A stretch of 64,000 nucleotides of DNA from Casuarina equisetifolia (GCA_028551475.1 CM052359.1:5085583-5149582); one strand, 5' to 3'. Counted from the first letter of the stretch, positions 11,817-24,770 are shown. Made by a program: numbers and translations. Notes: generated by a model from the sequence alone, not told the origin.

Positions 11817-14800
11817 TGATCGTCGGTACAATAGCTGCCATGGCTAATGGGATGTCCATGCCTCTCATGGCCCTGCTCTTTGGGGAATTATCCGATTCTT
11901 TTGGGATGAACCAGAATAATAAGGTGGTTGATGCAGTTTCCAAGGTAAGCATAACCATAAATAGAATGATTTTTAAGGTCGATTCATTTAACCAAAGATT
12001 TCATTTAAATCTTTTAATTTGTGACTTAAATACTATTTGCAAATCAATCCATGCCAATTGCGTACTAGCAGCCCTGGTCTTTCTTTTCTGACAACTTTTA
12101 CAATTGTGTATGAAGGTGTTACAAATTGGTTTCCTTGAAAACAGGTCTCTGTAAAATTTGTCTACTTGGCATTGGGATCGGCTGTGGGAGCATTTTTCCG
12201 TAATTGTGCTTCCATCATTTCAAAGTTTTTATATATTCTGTTACTCTACAACAGTTACTAAGAAATTCATGTTTGTCGTTTGTCAGAGGTCGCATGTTGG
12301 ATGGTTACAGGGGAGAGACAGGCTGCAAGCATAAGGAGTTTGTATCTTAAAGCTATACTGAGACAAGATATTACATTTTATGATAAGGAAACAAAAACCG
12401 GAGAGGTTGTCGGAAGAATGTCCGGTGACACAGTCCTCATACAAGATGCCATGGGTGAGAAGGTACTATACTGCTACAATCACATCAAAAACCACAATCC
12501 TAAGCTTCCTTATATGCTTCATTATGAATTTTTTTGAGGATGGCATAACAAAGACACACATAACAACTAGAAAACAACACCAAGGATTTATGTGGTTTGG
12601 GGGAAATAATATATACGTCCATAAAAAAGAAATTCTCTTATTATTTTAGAGATTTTATGCATCTACAAGCTGGAAGAGAATTTCTTGTCTTCAGCAATTT
12701 TCTCTTTTTAATCAAATGGCAGCTTCCACTAAATAACATGATCTTATAGGGTTCCGAAACCTCATATTTATAGCTATGTTTGAAATCTTAATTGATAAAA
12801 TTATTAATTTATCCTCAATCCAATTCTGACTTCATACATAATCTCGTAATATCCATGATGTAGGAGTTTAACAAGCCCGTTTGTGCAGGTCGGAAAATTT
12901 CTGCAGCTGATTTCAACATTCATGGGTGGCTTTGTAATAGCGTTTGTAAAAGGGTGGCTTCTAACCGTTGTCATGTTATCCTCTATTCCTCTTCTTGTGG
13001 CATCCGGGGCAGTTATATCCGTGATCATAACCAAGATGGCATCAGTTGGACAAAGTGCTTATGCCGAAGCAGCAAATGTAGTTGAACAGACAATAGGCTC
13101 AATTAGAACTGTATGTTTTATAGAAATAAACATATCCTTGAATATAGTGGATTAGTTTATTCAAGTTATGGTATCTTAAAGCTTGGTCCTTTTCTAGGTT
13201 GCATCATTCACAGGTGAGAAGCAAGCAATAACTGATTACAACAAATTTCTTGTTAAAGCTTACAAATCTGGAGTTCGTCAAGGCTTGGCTTCTGGAGTTG
13301 GCCTTGGCTTGGTTATGTTGGTGTTGTTCTGCAGTTATGGTTTGGCCATATGGTTTGGTGCCAAGATGGTACTGGAAAAAGGATACACTGGGGGTGCTGT
13401 GATGAGCGTAATTTTTGCTGTATTAACCGGTTCCATGTGAGCTACGTTTCTTGTATTTTACTTCTTCTAGAAGCAATATTTGTTCTATTCTATCTACCAT
13501 CCTTATTGCTGTACCATTTGAAGGAAAAGTTCCTTCTGGTTTCGTTTCCTCATAAGTAAGCAAGACACGTCGATGTATCTATTAGCAACTCAAAAATCTT
13601 AGTCTCTTAAGTGTTTATTTGTTTCTTGCTTTATCATATTTCAGGGCTCTAGGCCAGGCATCACCCTGCATGGGTGCATTTGCCGCCGGTCAATCTGCAG
13701 CATTCAAAATGTTTGAAACCATAGAAAGGAAGCCAGAGATAGATGCTTATGACACAAATGGAAAGATATTAGATGACATTCACGGAGATATTGAGTTAAG
13801 GGAGATTTATTTCAGCTACCCGAGTAGACCTGATGAGCAAATATTCAATGGATTCTCTCTTTATATCTGGAGTGGCACAACTACAGCTTTGGTTGGACAG
13901 AGTGGAAGTGGCAAGTCGACAGTGATTAGTCTAATAGAGAGATTCTATGATCCTCTGGCTGGTGAAGTTCTTATAGATAGCATTAACCTGAAAGAATTCC
14001 AACTTAAATGGATTAGGGGGAAAATTGGTCTTGTCAGCCAGGAACCCGTGTTATTTGCATCCAGCATTAAGGATAACATTACATACGGAAAGGATGGTGC
14101 AACTATCGAAGAGATAAGGACAGCAACTGAGCTTGCAAATGCTGCCAAATTCATTGACAAATTGCCACAGGTATAAATTTTAGCGTACATGTTTACACTT
14201 TTAAGACTTGGGTTCTTATTCATTACGTAAATAATTTGTCCATTTACTTTGAGGTTTTGGCTCTCCATTATAGGGACTAGATACCATGGTTGGTGAGCAC
14301 GGAACACAGCTGTCGGGTGGACAGAAGCAAAGGATTGCCATTGCAAGGGCAATTCTGAAGGACCCGCGAATCTTACTTCTGGATGAAGCAACAAGTGCAC
14401 TTGACGCAGAATCTGAGAGGGTAGTGCAGGAGGCACTGGACAGAATTATGGTCAACCGTACAACTATCGTTGTTGCACATCGTTTGAGCACAGTAAGGAA
14501 TGCTGAGATGATTGCAGTCATTCAAGGAGGAAAGATGGTTGAAAAAGGTATCTAAGAAGTGCAGTCATGCATCTCCTTTTTAACTCATTTGCATGTGACA
14601 TTTCATAGTTAGTCTTTGAATCATAAACTAGTCTCGTATATCCTGGGTTCCTAGATTTCATGCCTTCACTGAGGGGGGTTGACTAACGTTCTGAATACTA
14701 TCTCTCTTAAATTTTCAGGCTCACACTCAGAACTACTCAGGGATCCTGATGGAGCATACTCTCAGCTTGTACGTTTGCAAGAAATAAACAAAGAGCCGGA

Positions 14801-17338
14801 ACAAGCATTAGATGATCAAAACAACCCAGAAATTATAGCGGAGTCCTCTAGACATTCAAGTCAAAGAATGTCAATACGAAGATCAATAAGCTGGGGATCA
14901 TCTGAAGCAGGAAATAGTAGCCGCCAATCGTTCGCTGTATCATTTGGCTTGCCTACAGGAGTTGCATGGACGGAAGAGGAAACTCCTCCAGTTCCAATGG
15001 AACAATCTCCGAAGGTGTCACTTCGACGTCTTGCCTACCTCAACAAGCCTGAAATTCCCATGCTTTTCCTTGGAGCTATGGCTGCAATCATCGATGGCGC
15101 AATATTCCCAATTTTTGGATTACTACTTTCCAGCGCCAATAAAACATTTTATGAACCCCCAAATGAATTGAAAAAGGATTCAAAGTTTTGGGCAACAATT
15201 TTTGTGGTCCTTGGTGGGGTGTCACTACTGGTGATTCCAGCACGATCATACTTCTTTTCTGTTGCCGGCTGTAAATTAATCCAACGTATTAGAGTAATGT
15301 GCTTTGAGAAGGTGGTTCACATGGAAGTTGGTTGGTTCGATGAGCCAGAGCACTCAAGCGGTGCGATTGGTGCTAGGCTCTCAGCAGATGCAGCCTCGGT
15401 TCGAGCACTAGTTGGGGATGCACTTGGTCAGCTGGTGGAAGCCGCTGCCTCAGCAGTCGCTGGGTTGGTCATTGCTTTCGTTGCAAGCTGGCAATTGTCT
15501 CTTATTGTACTTATATTGATTCCTCTGATCGGGGTTAATGGATTTCTTCAAATGAAGTTCTTGAAAGGATTCAGCGAGGACGCAAAGGTATGCACCAACA
15601 TTCTTGGCTCTATGGTTCATCATTCTAGCGTGCTAGACATTAAGCATTTTCAATCCAAAATGTCAAAGGTCAAAGGTGGAAACTTCCTCCAACATTTCAG
15701 GGAAAGAAATGAAAACTATTCATTTTAGGTGAAGTTAAGGTTTTGTAGAATTCTTCTTTGCCGGTTGATTTATTACTTGACTTATCCAGCTTTAATTGCA
15801 GATGAAGTATGAGGAAGCAAGCCAGGTTGCTAATGATGCAGTTGGAGGTATAAGAACAATTGCTTCTTTCTGTGCTGAGGACAAGGTGACGCAATTGTAC
15901 AAAAGGAAATGTGAAGGCCCTATAAAGACAGGCATAAGGCAAGGCTTGATCAGTGGAATAGGATATGGGCTATCTTTCTTCTTACTGTTTTCAGTGTATG
16001 CAACCATTTTCTATGCAGGAGCACGACTTGTTGAGAATAATAAAGCCACATTGTCAGATGTTTTCCGGGTATATTTCTTTCCTCCATGAAACGAAGACCG
16101 TTAAAAGGTGTTTCATAGCTTCAAATTGGTGAGATTCATAACTAGAAAATGATCTCTTAATATCTATCACAAGTGTGTATGTACTCGTCTGTAGGTTTTC
16201 TTTGGCTTAACTATGGCAGCAATAGGAATTTCTCAATCAAGCGCCTTTGCTCCTGACTATAGCAAAGCTAGGAACGCCGCCGGTTCCATACTTGCCATTG
16301 TAGACAAGAAGTCAAAGATAGACCCCAGCGATGAATCCGGCATGAAATTAGATGACTTTAAGGGTGAAATTGAGCTTCGTAATATAAGCTTTAAGTACCC
16401 ATCTAGGCCAGAAATTCAGATATTCCAGGGCCTCAACTTGACCATTCATTCTAGCAAGGTAAAGTTTAATGATGAGCTACACCTTAACTTTGTCAAGTTA
16501 CATTTCATTTTAAACTCATTGATCATGTTCAAATCATATGGGTGGAAAGTGATATTTTGTATTAGATTGTGGCCCTGGTTGGAGAAAGCGGTAGTGGAAA
16601 GTCCACAGTGATCTCACTTCTACAAAGATTTTATGATCCCGATTCAGGCCATATTACGCTAGATGGAACTGAAATTCAAAAGTTCCAACTCAAGTGGTTG
16701 AGGCAGCAAATGGGACTTGTGAGCCAAGAACCAATTCTTTTCAATGATACCATCTACACCAACATTGCATATGGAAAGGAAGGAAGTGCAACTAAGACAG
16801 AAATAATAGCTGCTTCAGAGTTGGCAAATGCCCATAAGTTTGTTAGCAGCTTGCAACAGGTTATAGCTAAGCAAATCATATTTTAGAGTTCATCTTGTTG
16901 TCATTGTTAAAGTAAAACTGTGATTTAAATCCTTGTTTCATGTGACAACTTAAAATTTAGGGCTATGATACGGTGGTAGGGGAGCGAGGAGTCCAACTTT
17001 CAGGGGGACAGAAGCAGCGTGTTGCCATAGCGCGAGCTATAATGAAAAGTCCAAAGATATTACTATTAGATGAGGCAACCAGTGCACTAGATGTTGAGTC
17101 TGAGAAATTGGTTCAAGATGCATTAGATAGGGTTATGGTGAACAAAACTACAGTTGTTGTTGCTCATCGATTATCCACAATCAAGAATGCAGATCTCATT
17201 GCAGTGATTAAAAATGGAATGATTGTGGAGAAGGGAAAGCATGAAACTTTGATCAACATCAAGGATGGATTTTATGCCTCCCTCGTGGCACTTCACTCCA
17301 ATGCTTCAACTATAGGTGCTTCTTTCATGAATCTATGA
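11651..17338 (+). CDS. ABCB4/11/21-like: Full-size ABCB (P-glycoprotein) transporter, intact, 1285 aa
   Basis: Predicted plasma-membrane ATP-driven exporter or importer, arranged TMD1-NBD1-linker-TMD2-NBD2. Exons: 11651-11944, 12145-12199, 12287-12462, 12889-13110, 13198-13436, 13645-14170, 14274-14547, 14719-15587, 15802-16068, 16195-16458, 16566-16859, 16961-17338. They total 3858 bases with no internal stop, and all introns are GT-AG. NBD1 has Walker [10 protein letters not shown] near 413, LSGGQ near 517 and Walker B aspartate near 541. NBD2 has GESGSGKST near 1068, LSGGQ near 1173 and [11 protein letters not shown] ending near 1203. The start follows the family (MAEENGLGG). The C-terminus runs seven residues past the usual ...AST end. 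The linker reads RRSISWGSS where paralogues have SRGSS. Intron 3 carries about 330 extra bases. ABCB4, ABCB21 and Coptis ABCB1 of this clade move auxin or berberine; the substrate here is unknown. Confidence 0.93.
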
Positions 17339-18866
17339 TTCTTCCCTTCCAAATAGTTATGTTGGTCTAGTGGTTTTGATCTTGTAGATGTAACTCCAAA
17401 TTAAATTAACAAATGAAAATAATTGGGCTAACATATTCTTGGTTGAGCTAAAATGCTTATCTTTTTCTTATGTTGGAATAAAGCTACAAGATTTGCACAG
17501 CCCCTTGTTCTCTATGGGTGCCCATTAGAATGGCCTATCCCACCTACATGTTCCTTCCGTTCAATGCCTATTAGGTCTATCGAAAAGCCGAGATACCCTC
17601 TTTCTTCTCCACATGGCCTGAGAATCTTCATAGACAAATTTTGTTTTGTCTTGCTTCATCACTTCATATTATGTTAATCATGTTTTTACCAAGTTGGTGC
17701 TACATAATCCGGATGCACCCAGTTGGTGTGATTGACTTTGATACAAACGTATGCAGATCATATGGCATATCTATACACCAAAATTATAAAAACTTCTTAT
17801 ATCCATAAACTGTAATAAGAATTTTTCTTTCTAACAGCTCTTTTTATTTTATGATGATTCACTGTATAATACCACATGCAGAGGGTTTTCAAAAATCTTA
17901 TAACCTTGAGAAAATCTGCCACGTACACTGTGCAGTTTACAAGAAAAATTAGGGAGCCCAATTCAAAGAAAGAATTAAGGGAGGTGAGTTCAACAAAGTG
18001 GGCAACATGGAGATTTTTAAAAAATTTTATGAAAAAATGATTTTTGACTATCAAAGGTCTTGCATGCAAATATTGTTCTTAAATTTTATTTAATGTATTT
18101 GAAATTATGATTATTTTATATCTTCAATATTTTAACATGATGCTTTTTTATATATTTAGATATTTCTCCATTTTAATTATGGACTTTAAATTAAGAAATT
18201 AGACAATTCTTGACATAGTATTAGTGTACATGTTTAAATATAACACCCCCTTACAAATTTGATTATTATGATTTTAGCCTTTTTTTTCATCACTTATAAT
18301 TTAGGTTTTTATGATTTTTACACACTAACAAATAATATTAAAAATAATGGTTATAATTTGATATCATCTTTCAATTTATATGTAAAAATATCTTCTCTCG
18401 TTAAATCTGTATCAAAAATTGGTTTCTTTGGAATATACTGACTAAAGATCCGAGTTAGGAGGGCTAAACTGATTCTTGTTTGCTATAGTACCGAGTTGTG
18501 GGAACAAGAGAAGATGTTGATGTCTATTGATGAGGCATACCGCAACCTGGCTGCAGTGCTGCCGACAATGTGGAGCTGTTGTCTTGTTTTTCTTCAGTCA
18601 CCATTGTGGAGGCTCGGGTGGACACTCGAGCCTCCACCCGCACCAATTCTTAGCAAGTAGTTAAGGATGATGAGGTTGTGATCTGTCCCTTGCGTCAGTC
18701 TACTTGCCATGATAAAAGCACAGGCAAAATTAATTCGTCAGTGCATTACTGTACACAATGAAGACAACATCATACACCACGATGATCCGACGGACTTTCT
18801 TGTTTCAATCACGAGGGCGGGAACGGTGCATGTACCTACGACCATTCACGGAGAGCCTGTCCTGGC
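17339..18866 (+). repeat. 3' flank, copy A of the tandem duplication
   Basis: This stretch aligns along its whole length with 20997-22440: the 3' UTR, the region around CCCATTAGAATGGCCTATCC, an AT-rich middle, and a GC-richer end around ATGATCCGACGGACTTTCTTG (18780-18801). It ends at the junction with pseudogene 3. No intact gene is seen inside it. A perfect 9-base inverted repeat, GGAGGCTCG/CGAGCCTCC, lies near 18608-18636. The GC-rich last 400 bases could be a relic of something older that I do not recognise. Confidence 0.8.
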
Positions 18867-20996
18867 AAACTTTGTGGTCCTTGGTGTGGTGTCGTTACTG
18901 GTGATTCCAGTGCGATCGTACTTCTTTGCTGTGGCGGGCTGTAAATTAATCCAACGTATAAGAGTAATGTGCTTTGAGAAGGTGGTTCACATGGAAGTTG
19001 GTTGGTTCGATGAGCCAGAGCACTCGAGTAGTGCAATTGGTGCTAAGCTCTCAGCAAATGCAGCCTCAGTTCGAGCATTAGTTGGGGAAGCACTTGGTCA
19101 ACTTGTGGAAACCGCTGCCTCAGCGGTCGCTGGGTTGGTCATTGCTTTTGTTGCAAGCTGGCAGTTGACTCTTATTGCACTTGTATTAATTCCTCTAATC
19201 GGAGTTAATGGGTTTCTTTTAATGAAGTTCATGGAAGGATTCATTGAAGATGCAAAGTTATGCATCAATACCAGTGACTCAAGTGTTCGTCATTCTAGCC
19301 TGCTAGGCATTAAGCTTTTTCAGCCTACAATGTAAAAGGTGGAAACTTTCACAAAGATTTCAGGGAAAGCAATGAAAACTTTTCATTTTAGGTGAAGTTG
19401 ACAGTTTGTAGAACTCTTCTTTACCAGTTGATTAATCACTTTAGTTAAGCTTAACCATTAAGGAGTGAACATAAATGATTGTAGATGAAGTATGAGGAAG
19501 CAAGCTAAGTTGCTAATGATGCAGTTGGAGGTATAAGAACAATTGCTTCCTTTTGTGCTGAAGAGAAGGTGATGCAACTATGCAAAAGGAAATGTGAAGG
19601 CCCTGTGCAGGCGGGAATAAGGCAAGGCTTGGTCAGTGGAATAGGATTTGGGCTATCTTTCTTCTAATTGTTTTCAGTGTATGCAACCATTTTCTATGCT
19701 GGAGCTCGACTTGTTGAGAATGGTACAACAACATTCTCATATGTATTCCGGGTATATTTCTTTTTTCCCAAATGAAAACAAAGACTATCACAAGATCTTT
19801 AACAGCTTCAAATTGTGAGATTCATCTCTAGAAAACAATCTCTTAGTATCTGCGACAAGTGTGTATCTGTTGGTCTGCATGTTTTCTTTGCCTTAACCAT
19901 AGCAGCCCTGGGAATTTCTCAATCAAGCTCCCTTGCTCCTGACTCTAGGAAAGCCAAGAGTGCCACAGGTTCCATATTCTCCATTATAGATAGGGAGCCA
20001 AAGATAAACCCGAGTGATGAATCCAGCCTAAAATTAGATGATGTAAAGGGTGAAATTGAGCTTCATCATGTAAGCTTTAAGTACTCTTCTAGGCCAAATG
20101 TTAAGATCTTTCAGGACCTATGCTTAACCATTCATTTAGAGAAGGTAAAATTTATGATGGGATTATGCCTTAACTTTTTCAAGTAACATTTCATTTTAAA
20201 CTCATTGATCATGTTCAAATCATATGGGCATAAAGTAATATCTTGTATTAGATTGTGGCCTTGGTTGGAGAAAGCAGTAGTAGAAAGTCCACAGTGGTCA
20301 CACTTCTACAAAGATTTTATGATCTTGATCACCATATTACACTAGATGGAGCTGAAATTCAAAAGTTTCAACTCAAGTGGCTAAGGTAGCATATGGGACT
20401 TGTGAGCCAAGAACCAATTCTTTTTAATGAAAACCATTTGCCCCAACATTGCATATGGAAAGGAAGTGCAACTGAGACAAAAATCATACCTACTTCAGAG
20501 TTGGCAAATGCCCACAAGTTTGTTAGTAGCTTGCAACAAGTTAGAGCCAAGCAAAACATGTTTTATAGTCCATCTTGCTGTCATTATTAAAGTAAAATTG
20601 TGCTTTAATCCTTATTTCTTGTGAAAAATTAAAATTTAGGGCTACAATACGATGGTAGGAGAGTGAGGAATCCAACTTTCCGAGGGACAAAAGCAACGTG
20701 TTGCCATAGCACAAGCTATAATGAAAAGTCTAAAGATACTATTGTTAGATGAGGCAACCAGTGCACTAGATACTAAGTTTGAGAAAGTGGTTCAAGATGC
20801 ATCAGACAAGGTCATGGTGAATAGGACTACAACTGTTGTGGCTCATCAATTATCCAGAATTAAGAATGCAAATCTAATTGCAATGGTTAGAAATGGAAAG
20901 GTTGTGGAGAAGGGAAAGCATGAAACTTTGATTAATATCAAGGAAGGATTTTATGCCTCCCTAATGGCACTTCACTCAAGTGTTTCAACTACATGA
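18867..20996 (+). pseudogene. ABCB transporter pseudogene 3, 5'-truncated
   Basis: This copy begins abruptly inside exon 8, at TTTGTGGTCC of TMD2, corresponding to about 15200 in the intact gene. It continues to the end of NBD2. Exon equivalents are 18867-19257, 19485-19751, 19881-20144, 20252 to about 20543, and about 20640-20996. It is clearly dead. The donor after exon 8 reads TT instead of GT at 19258. Exon 9 has TAA at 19506-19508 and 19665-19667. The exon 10 acceptor AG is lost. The NBD2 P-loop reads GESSSRKST. Exon 11 has a TAG and frame changes, and exon 12 has a TGA just before the signature. TMD1, NBD1 and any promoter of its own are absent. It arose by tandem duplication of the 3' half of the gene at 11651 plus its flank. 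Confidence 0.92.
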
Positions 20997-22440
20997 ACTT
21001 CTTCTTGGAATCTATGGTTCTTCCACTCCAAATAGTTTTGTTGGTTTAATGGTTTTCATCTCGTAGATGTAACTCTAAATAATTTTTTCTTGTGCTCGAA
21101 TAAAGCAACAAGATTAGCACAACCCTTTGTTCGCTTGTGGGGGCCCATTAGAATGGCCTATCCTACCTACTTGTTCCTACCGATCTACGCCTATTCTATC
21201 TATTGAAAAGCCGATTGCCCTCTTTCTTCTCCATGTGGCCGAAGAATCTTCATAGGCAAACTTTTGTTTTGTCCGCGCTTCATCACTTCATGTTATGTTA
21301 ATCATGCTTTTACTAAGTCGGTGCTACAAAATCCTTATGCATGCACTTAGTGATTGATATAAACTTATGCATACCATACGGCATATATGTACACCAAAAT
21401 TATAAAAAATTTCATATATCTATAAAAAAAAAAAATTCCTCTTTTTCTTTAGTTATTATCATGATTCACTATATAATACCCCATGCATAGGGTTTTCAAA
21501 AATCTTATACTTGCACTTCAAGAAAATCTGTCACATCCATTATGGAATTTACAAAAATATCAGGAAGCCCAATTGAAAGAAGAATTGCTGGAGGTGAGTT
21601 CAACGAAGTGTGGGCAACGTGGAGATATTTGAAACGTTCAAGCCCGCAGGCTCATTATTAGATCTGTCACGTTTGCACGTAATAAAATCTTTAATTAAAG
21701 GAAGATGTTTCACTAGCACAATGTCTTGAATGCAAACATTGTTCAGAGATTTTATTTAATGTATTTTAAATAGTGATTCTTTTATATCATCAATATTTGA
21801 ACGTAATACTTTTTTGATAGAATTAGATATTTCTCTTTTCTAATAATTGATTTTAAAGTAAAAAGTTAGACGATTTTTAATATGGTATCAAAATATATGT
21901 TTGAATATAGAATCTTATTACAAATTTGATTATTATGATTTTAGGCTATTATTTCATCACTTATCATAAGAAAGAATATTAAAAATAATGATAGCATCTT
22001 TCTTCTTTGGAATATACTGCTCAAAGATCCGAATTTTGAAGGGCTGAACTCATTTTCCTGTGGTAACAACAGATGCTGTTGATGTGTATTGATGATGCAA
22101 AGTGCCCATGGCTGGAGTGCAGCCAGCGTGCGGAGTGGTTGCCTAGCTTTTCTCCGGTCAGAATCATGGAGGTTGACACTGGAGCCTCCACCCACACCAA
22201 TTCTCAGCACGTAGTTGAGGATGATAAGATTGTGATCTGTCTTTGCGTCAGTCTGCTTGCCATGGTTAAACCAGAAGCAAGAGTAAGTCGTGAGTGCATT
22301 ACTGGACACGGCGTAGACAAACATCATACATACACCACGACGATCCGACGGACTTCCTTGGCACTTCACGGTGAAAAGGAGTGCCAACCACGAGTGTGAA
22401 CGGCGCATGTACCTACAGCCGTCAACGTTGACAACTCCCT
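20997..22440 (+). repeat. 3' flank, copy B of the tandem duplication
   Basis: This is the second copy of 17339-18866, following pseudogene 3 as copy A follows the intact gene. Matching blocks include CCCATTAGAATGGCCTATCC, GGAATATACTG, GATGATAAGATTGTGATCTG and ACGATCCGACGGACTTCCTTG. Similarity fades at about 22425. The short frames on both strands here are not conserved with copy A, so I call no gene. Confidence 0.8.
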
Positions 22441-23283
22441 TCAAGGGGAACAGTACTTTTTAAAGACGACAACCTATTCTTTCTTTAGGATTATTACTTT
22501 TGTTTTTATATTGCGTTTTCTAGAAGGCTTAGATGGAGTCAAGAAGCAATATGTTATCTGTCTGAGTCTCTTTTTCAACTTTCTTTTACGGGTGAGCCAT
22601 GCCTCTCTGTGTTGGGGGTTTCTTTCGTGTAAAGAGGAAAGCATGTATTAGGTGCAGCGTGGGAAGGGCCGAGCCAAGTTCATGCCGACGAAGGCAGGTA
22701 ATAATCTGTATGCTTACCAAATTTGAAAGGTAAAGGTCGAGAGGGCGACAGTAAGATGACGACACTACTTACTTGTGTCAAATTTTAAAGATAAGCAAAT
22801 TGTCAATGCCAAAAGCGGTCCTCCAAAACGGCAATTATAAACGTAAAAGAATCAAATATTGGGACTCTTGAGGGAGATAATCCCACACTTCACTCCTTTG
22901 ATTAACATCAAGTCGTACAAAAGCGATCATTTGTTTGTACACACAATAATTTATAAGTAACGGAAACTTTTTAACTCCTATTCCTTTTCAATCACCGTGA
23001 AGTAAAATTATGATTTTTATTAATAACAAATTGATACTTAAATTATGGGTCATATAATTAATTTCATACACTATAATTATGTATTATTGTGATAAGTAGA
23101 TTTTATTTTACATAAAAAAAAAAGTTAAAGGTTACTGTTAAGTGATGAAATTTTTTTACATATTAATATAAAAATTTGTGATAGATCTTTACTCTCTAAT
23201 ATATATTAAAGTAAGAAATAAATCTCTATTTTATAATTCTCTAAATCTTAGAATTAGGTTTTTATCTATGTATAGTATTTGTA

Positions 23284-23286
<3 letters not shown>

Positions 23287-23319
<33 letters not shown>
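23287..23319. repeat. (TA)n microsatellite
   Basis: About 16 uninterrupted AT units. Confidence 0.9.
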
Positions 23320-23325
<6 letters not shown>

Positions 23326-24727
23326 TAAAGGTGTATATTGTCTTACATCAAAAGCTTAGAGATAAACTCTTAGTTTTATAATGGATAAAATTTTTTATTT
23401 ATTATTTTAAAGTTTAAGGATAAATTGTATATTCTAAGAATTATGTTAAAAATTTATGAAGATAATTGTCAAAAAAATTTCATAGGAATCAATGTAGAAA
23501 ATTTTAATGGTAATTTTGCTTCTTTCTTCTCTCAACGACAGAATTCTTGTTTGAGTGGGACACTTCTATTTCAAACAAAAACAAAAAGAGAGAAGGAACT
23601 CTACGCTTGACTTTCTAGAAGTCCAAGAATCATCATGTGATTCTTGTAATTCGCACATGTGACCTCGTAAGATGCCGTGCGCGGTTGCTTTTCGTTTTGC
23701 CGTTCATGAAGCCTACCCTTGTCTTTTTCAGGTTGCATTCATGGTCAGGAAATAGCGAATCCCCCCCACCCCCCCGCCGGTCCCCAGGCTTGTGCGAAAA
23801 AATGGGAACTTCCTTTTCATTTACCTGCTTTTCCACAATTTGAATGCGCCAATTTAGCGAGAACAGAGGACTAAAATTAAAGCTAAGTCTGGTGTCTTGT
23901 TGTCAGTTAAATATGAAAGCTTCTTCTGCAAGCGCACGCAAAGTCAAAAGATGGGCTCTGTGGTGCAGTAACCTCCACGTTTCTGTCCATCGCCATCTCT
24001 GTCCACCAAATTCATGTAGGAACTTCCAGATTTGACGTGCCCCCTTACCCAGAGCATTGAAAACTGGAAAATGGCCCCGGCGGTTCGGCAAGCCCCACGT
24101 CTGGTGCTCCGGCTCCCTGTATGCAGAATATCAATAAAGATCCTGCAGATCGGACGGTGCCATCCATTCTTAATTAAAACTTGGGTTGATTCCATTCTTA
24201 ATTAACCTTTTGGGTTCTTTTGGATTATTCTATTAGTTTCTTTCCTCTTTCTGACGGCACAACGGTTCTGAAGACTTTTAATATTCCAAGAATTTCTAGA
24301 GTGGGGAGATCTCCAGCCTGAAAGGACCGTGTCAAACTTGTGCTCTGCTTCTCGTTTTAATAAAGCGGAATGGATTCACATTACGTGCGACTAGTTGCCA
24401 TTCTCCAGGGCGATAGCAGCTAGAACTTGGGGACGAAGGAAACCCTGTTTGAGTCATGGAATGCCTTTGAGTACGACCAGCTCTGACTTTTCTCAACGTT
24501 CTTTCCTCGAAGGCACGGGGCGCGAGACCACCAGGGATGGTTGTGCTTGTACCCCAAGCAAAGATAAAGTATATCTGATGTCCTTCGGAGAACGCAGGAT
24601 ATAGAGCATTCTTAAAGAAAAAGTGCAACGGGGAGCAGGGAAACTGCGAATCTCCGACACCAGTCCTTTCAGGTAACCTTTCATGCTTGTACGCACTGAT
24701 CTTTCTATAACACCTGGGACTCGTATC

Positions 24728-24770
24728 TTCTGTTTTTTTTTTTTTTAATTATTATTATTATTATTATTAC
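24728..24770. repeat. Poly-T run followed by (ATT)n
   Basis: A run of about 18 T followed by seven ATT units. Low-complexity sequence about 0.8 kb upstream of the ABCB start at 25550. Confidence 0.85.

Noticed and set aside
14216-14521. Minus-strand frame of about 100 codons, recurring at each NBD1 signature exon (also near 120-428, 27815-28150, 60290-60583)
   Set aside because: It is the antisense shadow of the conserved LSGGQ/Walker B exon. It appears in every copy only because the coding strand is conserved.
18709-19335. A 208-codon plus frame that looks like a novel N-terminus fused to TMD2
   Set aside because: Its first 52 codons are the duplicated 3' flank read through the duplication junction. 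The transporter part is a pseudogene without donor or NBD1.
22073-22399. Plus-strand frame of 108 codons in the duplicated 3' flank
   Set aside because: The homologous stretch upstream of pseudogene 3 does not keep the frame, so it is probably a chance frame.
21941-22444. Minus-strand frame of 167 codons in the duplicated 3' flank
   Set aside because: The frame is not kept in the matching copy at 18440-18860, and it has no family features, leader or splice logic.
24332-24628. Overlapping frames on both strands in the GC-richer block before the gene at 25550
   Set aside because: No recognisable domain, no splice context and no similarity to the equivalent region of the paralogue. Treated as promoter-side sequence.
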